Shown: positions 56,117 through 63,998 of the stretch, one piece after another
How the letters are laid out: every line of letters begins with the position of its first letter
Numbering within the stretch: position 1 is the stretch's first letter
Source of the DNA: CAWAYH01 sp963786195
Lineage (GTDB): Bacteria > Acidobacteriota > Vicinamibacteria > Vicinamibacterales > 2-12-FULL-66-21
Length of the DNA: 64,000 nucleotides
NCBI GenBank assembly: GCA_963786195.1
Contig: CAWAYH010000002.1
Location: 372,001 to 436,000 of the forward strand
Reading direction: 5' to 3'
Position numbers and translations under genes: made by a program
The notes under the pieces: generated by a model
Seen by the model: only the letters and a program-made list of their open reading frames with translations
Told to the model about the DNA's origin: nothing
Database searches by the model: none

Positions 56117-56752
56117 TTACGACTTCCGATGCGCGCGCCGCTTGACCGGGAGCCTGAGAATGGTCCGCAGTCGCGCCGGCGGCACGCGGCGCGGATCCGA
56201 TAGATAGATCTCGTGATGCCGGCCGTGAACGCTGAGCCCCTCGCTGTCCGCCAGGGCCTCCATCCTGGCGAGCGTTTCAGGCTCCTTCTCGTAGGGTCCC
56301 ACGTGCAACGCCTGAACGGCCGATCCTTCCTCGAGTAACTCGAGCCCCACATCGTCTATCTCCGCCGGCTTGCCTTTTCTTCGAAGCTTGGCTTTTGCGC
56401 CGTCGACCTCGTTACGTGAGACGAAGTCCGGCGTACGGATCAGCAGCTTCCAGTTCCATGTGTCGCGAGGTTCGTGCAGGAACGCGCCGTTCCGCGATCC
56501 CCACCACAATCCCTCGAGCTTCGAGACGGCATAATCGCGCCCGGCGAACTTGCGCGCCATCTTGACGGTAAAGGCCACGTTGTACAGCGCGCCGATCCGT
56601 GCCTGGAATTCTTTTCCGCCTGGCTCGCCACGCCCGGCTATCGCAAGGTACTGCGCCGGACCGATCTCGACAAGGTTCGGCTCGCGCGTCGCGGCGTAGT
56701 CGGCTGCGAACTTCTTGTACAGATCCAGTTTGGACGTCGTTCGTCGTGCCAT
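56117..56752 (-). CDS. GyrI-like small-molecule-binding domain protein
   Basis: 211 residues, intact. MARRTTSKLDLYKKFAADYAATREPNLVEIGPAQYLAIAGRGEPGGKEFQARIGALYNVAFTVK is the start of the GyrI-like domain found in standalone cytoplasmic proteins. Later text includes GLWWGSRNGAFLHEPRDTWNWKLLIRTPDFV, AVQALHVGPYEKEPETLARMEAL and HGRHHEIYLSDPRRVPPARLRTILR. It probably binds or hydrolyses a small hydrophobic cation or other ligand. A GyrI domain also ends the AraC regulator next door, so the two may share a ligand. Repeat copy E lies just upstream of its start. Confidence 0.88.
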   Translation of the reverse strand: MARRTTSKLDLYKKFAADYAATREPNLVEIGPAQYLAIAGRGEPGGKEFQARIGALYNVAFTVKMARKFAGRDYAVSKLEGLWWGSRNGAFLHEPRDTWNWKLLIRTPDFVSRNEVDGAKAKLRRKGKPAEIDDVGLELLEEGSAVQALHVGPYEKEPETLARMEALADSEGLSVHGRHHEIYLSDPRRVPPARLRTILRLPVKRRAHRKS

Positions 56753-56769
56753 GTCAGGACTCCAGTTCT

Positions 56770-56901
56770 CCGAGGGGCTTCGCCCCTCGGACTCCCTTAC
56801 ACGCTCTCTCGCGCGCCGCTTGCCGGCGCGCTCCGTTCGCGTGGCTCGCTCTCCATGCTCGCTCGCGCCTTGCAAACGAGGGTCATGCTTATGAGACAGC
56901 C
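56770..56901 (-). repeat. Dispersed ~120-bp element, copy E (inverted)
   Basis: Full-length reverse copy: CCGAGGGGC-TTC-GCCCCTCGG hairpin, CACGCTCTCTCGCGCGCCGC, GGCTCGCTCTCCATGCTCGC, TTGCAAACGAGGGTCATG and ATGAGACAGCC. The AraC-type gene upstream reads into it, so about 30 C-terminal residues are repeat-encoded. Confidence 0.88.
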
Positions 56902-57792
56902 TGTAGGAAGATAGTCGGTCATCAAATCCTCGGCCCGCACCGTCAGCGGCGAGTTCAGGTAGAACTCGAGCGCTGGCGCGCTCCGCAGCTCGTGTCCGCT
57001 CAGCGGAAGCCACTCGCCGCAGAACCGGGCGTACGTGCCGGCGATCGCCTGATAGGACCCGCGGTGTGTCGCGACCGCGTAGCGCCCGCCATCGATGGTC
57101 TGACTGCCGATGTCGCCCTCCGTCGGCACGTCCGACGCGATCGTAAAGGCGGCGTCGTACCGCAGCTTCTCCGGCGCGGTGACCTCCGGATCGTCGTAGG
57201 CGATTCCGCAGAACCTGGTGGTTGGACCCAGCAGCCCGCGCGGGCCCGCCCACTTCATCAGCCCACGCCACGTCCGCCCGACGTCGTCGTAGGAGCCAAC
57301 GTGGCGCTGGAAGACGACGCGCAGGGGCGCGAGCGTTTCGGTGCGGACGACGAGCGGTGGCTCCTGGCGGACCGGCCGGAATGATTCGAGCGAGCCCGTG
57401 CCCGCGTAATGGATGCCGGCCGCCGACGGCCCGTGAGCGACGACGCGACGTGATTTTCGGAACTCCGATGGCGCCTCGTCGAACATCGACTGAAACGCGC
57501 GCGTGAACGACTCGTGCGTTTCATAGCCCGCGTCCAGCGCAATTTGGATGATCGGCTGGCCGGTGAAGCGGAGTCGCTGCGCCGCCCGCTCGAGCCTCAG
57601 CCGACGCACGTGCTCTTTCACGCCCTCGCCCACCATCCCGCTGAACACGCGATGAAAGTGGTAGGGTGAGCAGTCCGCGAGGCCCGCGAGACCGTCTAAC
57701 AGCAGTTCCTCATCCAGGTGCTGCTGGATGTGAACCAGGACCCGAAGAATCCGGGCCTGCCAGTCGCCGCGGCGGTCGGGGCTCGTCGTCAT
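56797..57792 (-). CDS. AraC-family regulator with C-terminal GyrI-like domain
   Basis: Start ATG 57790-57792. Residues ~12-110 form the double helix-turn-helix of AraC proteins: RILRVLVHIQQHLDEELLLDGLAGLADCSPYHFHRVFSGMVGEGVKEHVRRLRLERAAQRLRFTGQPIIQIALDAGYETHESFTRAFQSMF. A linker leads to the ligand domain (VVRTETLAPLRVVFQRHVGSYDDVGRTWRGLMKWAG, TIDGGRYAVATHRGSYQAIAGTYARFCGEWLPLSG, PALEFYLNSPL). It matches Rob/SoxS-like regulators with an effector domain. After LMTDYLP the frame enters repeat E (ASMESEPRERSAPASGARESV); the natural end is probably near 56920. Confidence 0.88.
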   Translation of the reverse strand: MTTSPDRRGDWQARILRVLVHIQQHLDEELLLDGLAGLADCSPYHFHRVFSGMVGEGVKEHVRRLRLERAAQRLRFTGQPIIQIALDAGYETHESFTRAFQSMFDEAPSEFRKSRRVVAHGPSAAGIHYAGTGSLESFRPVRQEPPLVVRTETLAPLRVVFQRHVGSYDDVGRTWRGLMKWAGPRGLLGPTTRFCGIAYDDPEVTAPEKLRYDAAFTIASDVPTEGDIGSQTIDGGRYAVATHRGSYQAIAGTYARFCGEWLPLSGHELRSAPALEFYLNSPLTVRAEDLMTDYLPTGCLISMTLVCKARASMESEPRERSAPASGARESV

Positions 57793-57811
57793 ATCGCTGG
57801 TTACGGTTTCG

Positions 57812-57858
57812 AGGGATGGTAGAGGGAATGGGAAATGGCGCATGGCAAATGGTAGATG
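57812..57858. repeat. ATGGNAA degenerate array
   Basis: GATGGTAGAGGGAATGGGAA, ATGGCGC, ATGGCAA, ATGGTAG in tandem. It lies 20 nt upstream of the AraC-type gene start, in the divergent intergenic region before the exported protein gene at 57989. The remaining bases of 57793-57988 show no clear promoter. Confidence 0.55.
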
Positions 57859-57988
57859 CCGCGCCGGCGGCGCGCTTGACCGTTTTTGCGGAACCGGGGA
57901 TGGCCGTGCACACAATAGGAATGTGAGAATCCGGGTGGCGACTGCCGCCGCCTCACGAACGTCTGATCTGAAGCTCAGGAGTGAGACC

Positions 57989-58435
57989 ATGCGCGCAAAG
58001 GCGGCAACCATTGTTCTCGTTGGCATCCTTGCCGGGCTGATCTGGGTGGGGGTATCCGCTCAACAGCAGCGGCCGCAGCCACAGCAGCCGCAGGGCCAGC
58101 CGCTTCCAGGCTTTGGCAGCGGCGTTCTCACCGTCGCCGGGACCATCGAGGTGGGGAACGTGCCCGCCGTCCTTGCCAACCAGCAGGGGGAGTGGAGGGT
58201 CGCGGTTGCCAATTCCCCTGACGTCCGCATCACAAACACGCCGACGGTGACGTTGGCCGCCCTCCCATTCGTGAGGCTGGGCGGTCGCTATGAAATCACG
58301 TGGACGACCAGCGAACGGGAGACCCTGACCATCCAGCAGCTGGGAATGGGCGGCTGGGCGAAGGCCGACAGCGGCAAGGGCCGCCCGCGCTGGATCAATC
58401 TGGCGGTGGCGCGGTCGGTCGACGAATTGCCCTGA
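57989..58435 (+). CDS. Small exported protein, unknown function
   Basis: 149 residues, intact. ATG 57989 has AGGAG about 9 nt upstream. MRAKAATIVLVGILAGLIWVGVSAQ is a signal or anchor; a Gln/Pro-rich segment follows (QQQRPQPQQPQGQPLPGFG). The compact remainder is VLTVAGTIEVGNVPAVLANQQGEWRVAVANSPDVRITNTPTVTL, then FVRLGGRYEITWTTSERETLTIQQLGMGGWAKA. The repeating V.V.N.P pattern suggests a small beta structure. No family recognised. Confidence 0.65.
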   Translation: MRAKAATIVLVGILAGLIWVGVSAQQQRPQPQQPQGQPLPGFGSGVLTVAGTIEVGNVPAVLANQQGEWRVAVANSPDVRITNTPTVTLAALPFVRLGGRYEITWTTSERETLTIQQLGMGGWAKADSGKGRPRWINLAVARSVDELP

Positions 58436-58456
58436 ATCGGTGTCCAAGCTCTGGAA

Positions 58457-58587
58457 GCTGTCGCATGAACCTGCCGCTCGTTCCACGGTGCGAGCGAGCA
58501 TCGCGAGCGAGCCACGCGAGCGGAGCGCGCCGGCGAAGCGGCGCGCGAGAGAGCGTGTGGGGAGTCCGAGGGGCGAAGCCCCTCGGA
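58457..58587 (+). repeat. Dispersed ~120-bp element, copy F
   Basis: Full-length copy: GCTGTCGCATGAACCTGCCG, CTCGTTCCACGGTGCGAGCG, AGCATCGCGAGCGAGCCACG, GCGCGCCGGCGAAGCGGCGC, GAGAGAGCGTGTGGGGAGTC and the CCGAGGGGC hairpin. It ends 16 nt before the ATG of the carboxypeptidase-regulatory-like gene and would form part of its leader RNA. Confidence 0.9.
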
Positions 58588-58602
58588 AAGAGAGGTTCGG
58601 CT

Positions 58603-60453
58603 ATGACGAAGCGACCCGCGTTTCGTGCCCCGGTCTTCCTTTGCGTGTGGGCCTGCGCATTTGCGGCCGTGTTTGCCGTCGGGACGGTTGCTCCGACGAC
58701 CAGACAGCAGGTCGTCCGCACGCCGCAGGCTCCGGCGCCGCCAGTTCCACCGCGCGATCGTGTGCCCCCGCCTGTGTATGGAACCGGCGCAATCAAGGGC
58801 CAAGTCGTCGACGTCGCGACGGGAGCGGGAATACCCCGCGCGCGCGTGAGGCTGTCCGGCGGCGGCGGCGGCGCGCGGTCGCCGGTCATGACCGACGGGG
58901 AAGGCGCCTTCGAGTTCACGCGGCTGCCAGTCGCCAGCTATTTCGTCATGGTCGAGAAGACGTCCTATCTGTCCGGCCGATATCCGGATGTCAGCCGGTC
59001 GCTTCGGGCGCAGCGCCAGGCCCTGACAATCGCGGAAGGGCAGATCCAGGCCGTCGCGATTCCGATGTACCGTGCCGGCGTCATTGTCGGCCGCGTCCTC
59101 GACGCCTACGGCGAGCCGGTCGAGTACGCCAGCGTCAACCTGATCCTCGTGCCACGGGGCAGCACTCGACCGCAGACGCGAGGTTCATTTCAAACCAACG
59201 ATCTCGGAGAATTTCGCCTGCCGCGTCTCGAAGCCGGCCGCTACTACCTTGCGGCGGTCCCCAGGCAGATGTTCATGGACGACGGAGTCCAGAACCCGCA
59301 GCCGCTGCCCGAGCCTCTCCCCACCTACTATCCATCGGGCGCGTCACTCGATCAGGCGCAGCCGATCAACGTCCAGCGCGGCCAGACGATCTCCGGCATC
59401 GACATCGCGCTCGCGGAGGGTACACCCAGCGTCGTGACCGGTATCGTCGTCGGCATGGACGGGCAGCCGCAGGCTGGCAATGGCTCGATCAGCGCTCGCC
59501 TCGTTGGAGCTGAGCCTTCGATCAGTTTCAATCGGGGCGGAACGGGCATTCGGCCCGACGGCACATTCCGGATGCAGCTCTCGGCCGGCGAATACGTGCT
59601 GGAGACGCGCGTGATGGAACGTCCGCCGATGCCCGGTACACCGCCGCGTCCGAACAGCGAGCGGTTTGGAAGCGCACGCGTGTCTGTGGCTGCCGGCGCG
59701 CCGCTCGAGGGCGTCGTCATTCCCATCGGCCGCGGCGCGAGCGCGTCGGGCAAGGTCGTGTTCGAGGTGAGCGGTCAGCCGCCGCAGGTCCCGGGTCCCG
59801 TCTCGGTGCCCCTTTTCTCTCAGGACAATCAGGGCTGCCGGTCGGGACAGGCGATCGTCAGCCCGGACTGGACCTTCAAGGTCGACGGGCTGTGGGGAAC
59901 CTGCAGCGCTCCGCCGCAGGCGATGTTCGGACGATGGACGTTGAAGAGCGCCACACGGCGCGGCCAGGATCTGCTGGAAAAGACGATCACCTTCGAGAAC
60001 GGACAGCACATAGACGATGTGCAGCTCGTGTTCACTGACCGCCGAACGGAACTGACGCTGGAGGTGACGGGAGACGACGGCGCTGCGACTCGTGAATACG
60101 TGGCCCTCATCTTTCCGACCGATAAGGAGCGCTGGAGTCAGCTCTCCCGCTACCTCCGGGTGTTCGTGCCGGTTCCGCCGCAGGCGACCGCTGGCCGCGG
60201 TGGCCCGCCGATCCCGGGCGCGGGCCGCGGCGAAGCGCCAGTGATGCCTCCGGTGCGCCGCGATGCCATCGTGGGGCTTCCGCTCGGCGAGTACTACGCG
60301 ATTGCCCTCGACGACATCGCCGGCGAGGAGTCGCGTGACCTGACTGTGCTCGAGAAGTTGATTCCGAGCGCATCACGCATCTCGCTGACGGACGTCGGCA
60401 CCACCGAGATCGCGCTCCGGGTCGTCAAGCTGTCGGATATCATTCGACACTGA
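58603..60453 (+). CDS. Exported carboxypeptidase-regulatory-like (Ig-like) domain protein
   Basis: ATG 58603 with GAGAGG upstream; 616 residues, intact. The N-terminal anchor/signal is APVFLCVWACAFAAVFAVGTV. Two CarboxypepD_reg-like beta-sandwiches follow: GAIKGQVVDVATGAGIPRARVRLSG...TDGEGAFEFTRLPVASYFVMVEKTSYL, and VIVGRVLDAYGEPVEYASVNLIL...TNDLGEFRLPRLEAGRYYLAAV. Later similar segments include VVTGIVVGMDGQPQ and PDGTFRMQLSAGEYVLETRV. No peptidase motif is present. Such proteins are very common in Acidobacteriota and probably bind surfaces or glycans outside the cell. The start lies 16 nt after repeat copy F. Confidence 0.83.
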   Translation: MTKRPAFRAPVFLCVWACAFAAVFAVGTVAPTTRQQVVRTPQAPAPPVPPRDRVPPPVYGTGAIKGQVVDVATGAGIPRARVRLSGGGGGARSPVMTDGEGAFEFTRLPVASYFVMVEKTSYLSGRYPDVSRSLRAQRQALTIAEGQIQAVAIPMYRAGVIVGRVLDAYGEPVEYASVNLILVPRGSTRPQTRGSFQTNDLGEFRLPRLEAGRYYLAAVPRQMFMDDGVQNPQPLPEPLPTYYPSGASLDQAQPINVQRGQTISGIDIALAEGTPSVVTGIVVGMDGQPQAGNGSISARLVGAEPSISFNRGGTGIRPDGTFRMQLSAGEYVLETRVMERPPMPGTPPRPNSERFGSARVSVAAGAPLEGVVIPIGRGASASGKVVFEVSGQPPQVPGPVSVPLFSQDNQGCRSGQAIVSPDWTFKVDGLWGTCSAPPQAMFGRWTLKSATRRGQDLLEKTITFENGQHIDDVQLVFTDRRTELTLEVTGDDGAATREYVALIFPTDKERWSQLSRYLRVFVPVPPQATAGRGGPPIPGAGRGEAPVMPPVRRDAIVGLPLGEYYAIALDDIAGEESRDLTVLEKLIPSASRISLTDVGTTEIALRVVKLSDIIRH

Positions 60454-60455
60454 CG

Positions 60456-60548
60456 GTCTCGGTTTTCGGTTTTCGGTTTTTCGGTTTTGGTTTTTGGTTT
60501 TGGTTTTTGGTTCTCGGTTCTCGGTTCTCGGTTCTCGGTTCTTGGTGA
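60456..60548. repeat. CGGTTTT / GGTTCTC tandem array
   Basis: About 12 degenerate 6-8-nt units (CGGTTTT, TGGTTTT, then CGGTTCT) run from just after the stop of the carboxypeptidase-regulatory-like gene to just before the next start region. The unit type changes along the array. The complement of the first type forms the 38748 array. The run is T-rich on the coding strand and could help termination. Confidence 0.8.
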
Positions 60549-60569
60549 GGTTCCTCACATTGATTCACG

Positions 60570-60963
60570 ATGGCTCTTGACGAGCGGGCGGTCGAGACAC
60601 GGCTGGCGAAGTTCACCCTGTGGGGGCTTGTCGGTGTACTTCCCGCTCGAGACCCTCGTGTCGCTCCCCGAATTGTGGAGTCCCTACTACATCATCGATC
60701 TCATCGCCATGGTGCTGCTGTTCTGGGGCGCCCGCCGGTCCCTGCGGGCGCGGCCGCGCCCGGCGCCTGGCGTGCTGACCGCGGCGTTCGCGTGGACGGC
60801 CGCCAACGGCTGGCGCGCCACGTTCGACCGTGTGTATCTCGTGACTGAGGGCGGGGAGCTCGATTATGGCTCCATCGAGATGTGCGCCGTGATCTGCGGG
60901 ACCGGTGTCGCGCTCGCGTGTCTGGCCCTATCGCTCAAGCTCATCGCGTCGCGCGAGCGGTAG
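60570..60963 (+). CDS. Small multi-helix membrane protein, unknown function (frameshifted)
   Basis: MALDERAVETRLAKFTLWGLVGV opens the gene (ATG 60570). One extra base near 60637 shifts the frame; the corrected text continues YFPLETLVSLPELWSPYYIIDLIAMVLLFWGARRSLRARPRPAPGVLTAAFAWTAANGWRATFDRVYLVTEGGELDYGSIEMCAVICGTGVALACLALSLKLIASRER. About 130 residues with three or four membrane helices. I recognise no function. It lies alone between the tandem array and the TIMP-like gene. Confidence 0.65.
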
Positions 60964-61087
60964 GGACCCGGAATAGAACCACGCCGCGACGGCTCACGGC
61001 CGACCCCGTTCGGCCGCTGCCTTCAGGCGACACTGGTCCCGGCTGCAAGACCGGGCATCGAGTTCGTTCCAAGGTGTAAGGAGCTCG

Positions 61088-61780
61088 ATGATGCGACGAA
61101 TGTTGGCAGTTGTAGGGTTCGGTGTTGCGCTGATGATGCCGGACGTGGCCCGGGCGTGCTCGTGCGCGACGTTGCCGGTATGTACAACCCTCTCTCAGTC
61201 CGAGCTGGTCTTCGTCGGCCGCGCAGAGCGCGTCACGAAGCTCGCGCCGGGATCGGAGAAGACCGAGTTCGTCGTGCGCGAGATGCTGAGCGGTGCGCAG
61301 ACGACGAAGCTCGACGTGTACGCGCACGGGCTGGGAGGATCCTGCGATCGCAGCTTCGAGCAGGGCCGCGAGTACCTGGTCTTCGCGAGCCGGCGCGACG
61401 ATCGCACATGGCGCGTCCTCCTCTGCAGCAACACCGACGTAGTCGACCGCGTGCCGCCCGCCGATCTCGACTTCCTCCGCCGGGCGCGGGCGGCGCCGCT
61501 GCCGGCCAGCGTCACCGGTCAGGTCGTCGTGCGGCACAAGGCGCCTGCAAAGCCAGGGTCCCTGGCTGGTGCACGCCTGACGTTGCGCGGCGGTGGCCGG
61601 GAGGTCTCGGCGCAGACCAACGACCAGGGGCAATACACGTTCAAGAGCGTGCCGCCGGGCGACTACATGGTCGATGTGCAGGTGCCCGACAACGTGAAGC
61701 CGATACCGCCGACACGAATCACGCTGGTGAGCGGCGCGTGTGCAGTCCGCATGATCGACGTAACGGGAAGCATGCGGTGA
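61088..61780 (+). CDS. Secreted TIMP/NTR-like protein with C-terminal Ig-like regulatory domain
   Basis: AAGGAG lies 5 nt before ATG 61088. Signal peptide MMRRMLAVVGFGVALMMPDVARA, after which the mature N-terminus is CSCATLPVCTTLSQSELVFVGRAERV. An N-terminal Cys-x-Cys on a beta-barrel (NTR/TIMP fold; KTEFVVREMLSGAQTTKLDVYAHG, CDRSFEQGREYLVFA) is the TIMP-like pattern, where the terminal Cys can chelate an active-site zinc. The second half is CarboxypepD_reg/Cna-B-like (GSLAGARLTLRGGGREVSAQTNDQGQYTFKSVPPGDYMVDVQVP). 230 residues, intact. A metalloprotease-inhibitor role is possible but unproven. Confidence 0.75.
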   Translation: MMRRMLAVVGFGVALMMPDVARACSCATLPVCTTLSQSELVFVGRAERVTKLAPGSEKTEFVVREMLSGAQTTKLDVYAHGLGGSCDRSFEQGREYLVFASRRDDRTWRVLLCSNTDVVDRVPPADLDFLRRARAAPLPASVTGQVVVRHKAPAKPGSLAGARLTLRGGGREVSAQTNDQGQYTFKSVPPGDYMVDVQVPDNVKPIPPTRITLVSGACAVRMIDVTGSMR

Positions 61781-61816
61781 ATGAGCATCGCATGGTCAGT
61801 CTATCGAACAGGCCGC

Positions 61817-62332
61817 TTACGGTTTCAGTTGGTAGTCGCTTCCAAGTGGACCGGCGCCTTCCAGGTACTTTCTGGCGCGCACCAGTTCGGCAATCTGCCG
61901 GATATGACCCAGATCGTGAAGCGCCCATTCGTGGAGCATCTGGTTCAAGGTGATCTGCCCGGCCTCGCGATGCAGCGCCACCCGGCCACCCGCTTCGGAA
62001 GGCAGGTCGCGCAGGTATTCGACGTTGGTCTCGCGCTGCTCCTCGAAGTGGTCGAAGGCATCCTCCGGATCGGCGTCCCGGTACAAGTCCAGGTACATCT
62101 GCGCATCGTCAGGTTCGAACGTCGGCCGAGTCTCCGCCAGGAACCGGTCGACCCGCATCCGGTAGCAGTGGCCCTCCGAGTGGGAGAGATGGGCCAGGAC
62201 CTCGGCCACCGAAAAGCGATCCGGTGCAGGCTTCCACCGCGCGTCGTCGTCCGTCAGTTCCGACATCAGGCCGCGGAGAATGCCGGGCGTGGCCTCCAAC
62301 AGGTCGAGGCAAGGCAGTCCGGTCTTCGTCAT
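61817..62332 (-). CDS. DinB-superfamily protein
   Basis: 171 residues, intact. LEATPGILRGLMSELTDDDARWKPAPDRFSVAEVLAHLSHSEGHCYRMRVDRFL...ITLNQMLHEWALHDLGHIRQIAELVRARKY is the standard DinB_2 pattern. The likely metal ligands are His in HLSHSE and the paired His in WALHDLGHIRQ. Members bind Zn or Ni and some are thiol-S-transferases (bacillithiol or mycothiol); the role here is unknown. It ends 36 nt past the convergent TIMP-like gene. Distinct from the DinB gene at 19309. Confidence 0.88.
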   Translation of the reverse strand: MTKTGLPCLDLLEATPGILRGLMSELTDDDARWKPAPDRFSVAEVLAHLSHSEGHCYRMRVDRFLAETRPTFEPDDAQMYLDLYRDADPEDAFDHFEEQRETNVEYLRDLPSEAGGRVALHREAGQITLNQMLHEWALHDLGHIRQIAELVRARKYLEGAGPLGSDYQLKP

Positions 62333-62341
62333 GCCCTCATC

Positions 62342-63306
62342 CTACGACGTTCTCGCCGCGGATGTGATCGAGCGATGACGGACGTGCCACTTGAGCCGCA
62401 CGTAGTCGGCGAATCCGAGTAGCAGCGGTCTTCGCCGCCACGCCGAATCGGAAGGTCGGAGCCGTCGAGACTGATACCAATGCCATCGCAGGACGTCACG
62501 TCTGCTGAACGGTGGCATCCGCGAGAACAACGCGAGCTCGCGCCGTTCCCATCGTGGCGCGGCAGCGGCAGCTCAAGGTGTCCAGGACACACGGAGCGAT
62601 TCGTCCGCTGACATGACGCCGAAGCTCGACGAGCGCCGCGTGCAGCCGCACGGTGGTGTGCGTGCGGCGGGCCAGGTCGACCAGTCGCATCCAGTCGATA
62701 CGCCCCTGCAGACCGATCGAGAACCGTGGCTGCGTCCACGATCCATCTGGGCGATGGTGCCCAGCTCGGGATCAGCGCGTGTACACAGATATGAAAAACC
62801 TGATCGGTGGGACCGAGCACGCGCACCGACGTCCTGCCAACATCGATCGTATCAGCGGCTTCCCAGAACATGTGGTCCACCTCCGGTCCGCCGCCGTTGA
62901 TCACACGCCAGTGCAGATCGAGGTTGTGGGCGGGACCGGCGCTGAAAGACCAGGCGTGGTGCAGCCGCATTCGGGTAGGCAGCAGGCCGTACGCGCCAGG
63001 GCCGTCAGCAGTCCAGCCAAGGTCCGCCAGAATCGTGGTGGCGCGTTCGACATCCGCAGGGCGCACGAGCACGTCGACATCGGCCATCGCGCGCATGCCG
63101 AAATTCTGATAGTAGCGAAGCGCCAGCGCCGCGCCCTTGAGGACCAGCGTCGGGAGCCCGGCGTCGTCGAATCGCCGCAGTACCGCAAGCAGGCGCCCTA
63201 TCCGAAGCAGATTCAGTTGAGATGTTTCGAGGTAGGCCGCTCTCGCATCCTCGATGTAATCAGCTTCAGCTGAGGCCGACGCACGCCAAGGGGCATCGGG
63301 AATCAC
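62342..63306 (-). CDS. Nucleotidyltransferase-family protein (NTP_transf_5-like, frameshifted)
   Basis: GTG 63304-63306 overlaps the upstream stop (GTGA). ADYIEDARAAYLETSQLNLLRIGRLLAVLRRFDDAGLPTLVLKGAALALRYYQNFGMRAMADVDVLVRPADVERATTIL is the characteristic text of the PF14907 uncharacterised nucleotidyltransferases (KGaaL...G.R.m.DvDvLV, with the Asp pair in MADVDVLV). Frame changes after ~62760 scramble the middle; the end FSRRDVLRWHWYQSRR...GFADYVRLKWHVRH is in another frame and reaches the stop at 62342. About 315 residues. Members near HPr-kinase-like genes occur in some lasso-peptide clusters. Confidence 0.78.
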
Positions 63307-63998
63307 GGTACGACGCGGTCGGCAAGTTCCAGGATTGCGTCGGCAGCCTGATGCGACTCGCCTCGAGTCCCGCGATATGACCTGGCTGCGGCCGTCACAT
63401 TGATCAGCGCTCGCGGCACCGCGCCGGCCGACGGCAATCGATGGGCCGTGTTGGAGAGGAGTCGCAGCATCGCCTCGCTGGCTGGAACCGGACGAAGGTG
63501 CCACGGTCCCGCAGCCTGAAAGCGGACGTCGATGATCAGGCGGACGGGGACTGCAGCGGTTCCTGCGTGCGCGCTGAGGCTCTCAGGCGACGTGGCCCGT
63601 CTTGCGCCATCGCCATCGCGCACCACGAGATGGCGGGGATAGGGATGGACCCACCCCTTCGAATCGATCGGGCTCAGCTCGTCGGAGTAGTAAACCGCGC
63701 CACGCTCGAGCAGCGCGGCAACCAGCCGGGTCTTGCCAGAACCGCTCGGCCCGGGCATCAGAATCGCGCGTCCCCGCCAGACCACCGCCCCCGCATGCAC
63801 GATCGTGACATCGGGCGCCCGGCGTGTCACTTCGCCATCCAGCCAGTCCTGGAGGCCCACCAATATCTCGTCCGCGTTTCCCGCGCTCGTCACGACGCCG
63901 TCTCCGTCGCGCAGAACGTATTGCTGATCCGATCCCTTCGCCAACGGTCCCGCAATCTCGACACATACGTCAACCGGCCCGGCCGATCGGTCGGGCAT
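63303..63998 (-). CDS. HPr-kinase-like protein (may extend beyond window)
   Basis: The readable part is 231 residues. IVHAGAVVWRGRAILMPGPSGSGKTRLVAALLERGAVYYSDELSPIDSKGWVHPYPRHLVVRDG contains a P-loop (GPSGSGKT) and the SDE acidic motif of the HPr kinase/phosphorylase fold, but not the rest of true HPrK. A probable RHxD-like element and LIIDVRFQAAGPWHLRPVPASEAMLRLL follow. ATG 63996-63998 is the last start in the window; the gene may begin further right. HPrK-like proteins next to an NTP_transf_5 gene are a feature of several RiPP loci, where the kinase modifies the peptide. Coupled to the downstream gene by GTGA. Confidence 0.75.
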   Translation of the reverse strand: MPDRSAGPVDVCVEIAGPLAKGSDQQYVLRDGDGVVTSAGNADEILVGLQDWLDGEVTRRAPDVTIVHAGAVVWRGRAILMPGPSGSGKTRLVAALLERGAVYYSDELSPIDSKGWVHPYPRHLVVRDGDGARRATSPESLSAHAGTAAVPVRLIIDVRFQAAGPWHLRPVPASEAMLRLLSNTAHRLPSAGAVPRALINVTAAARSYRGTRGESHQAADAILELADRVVP

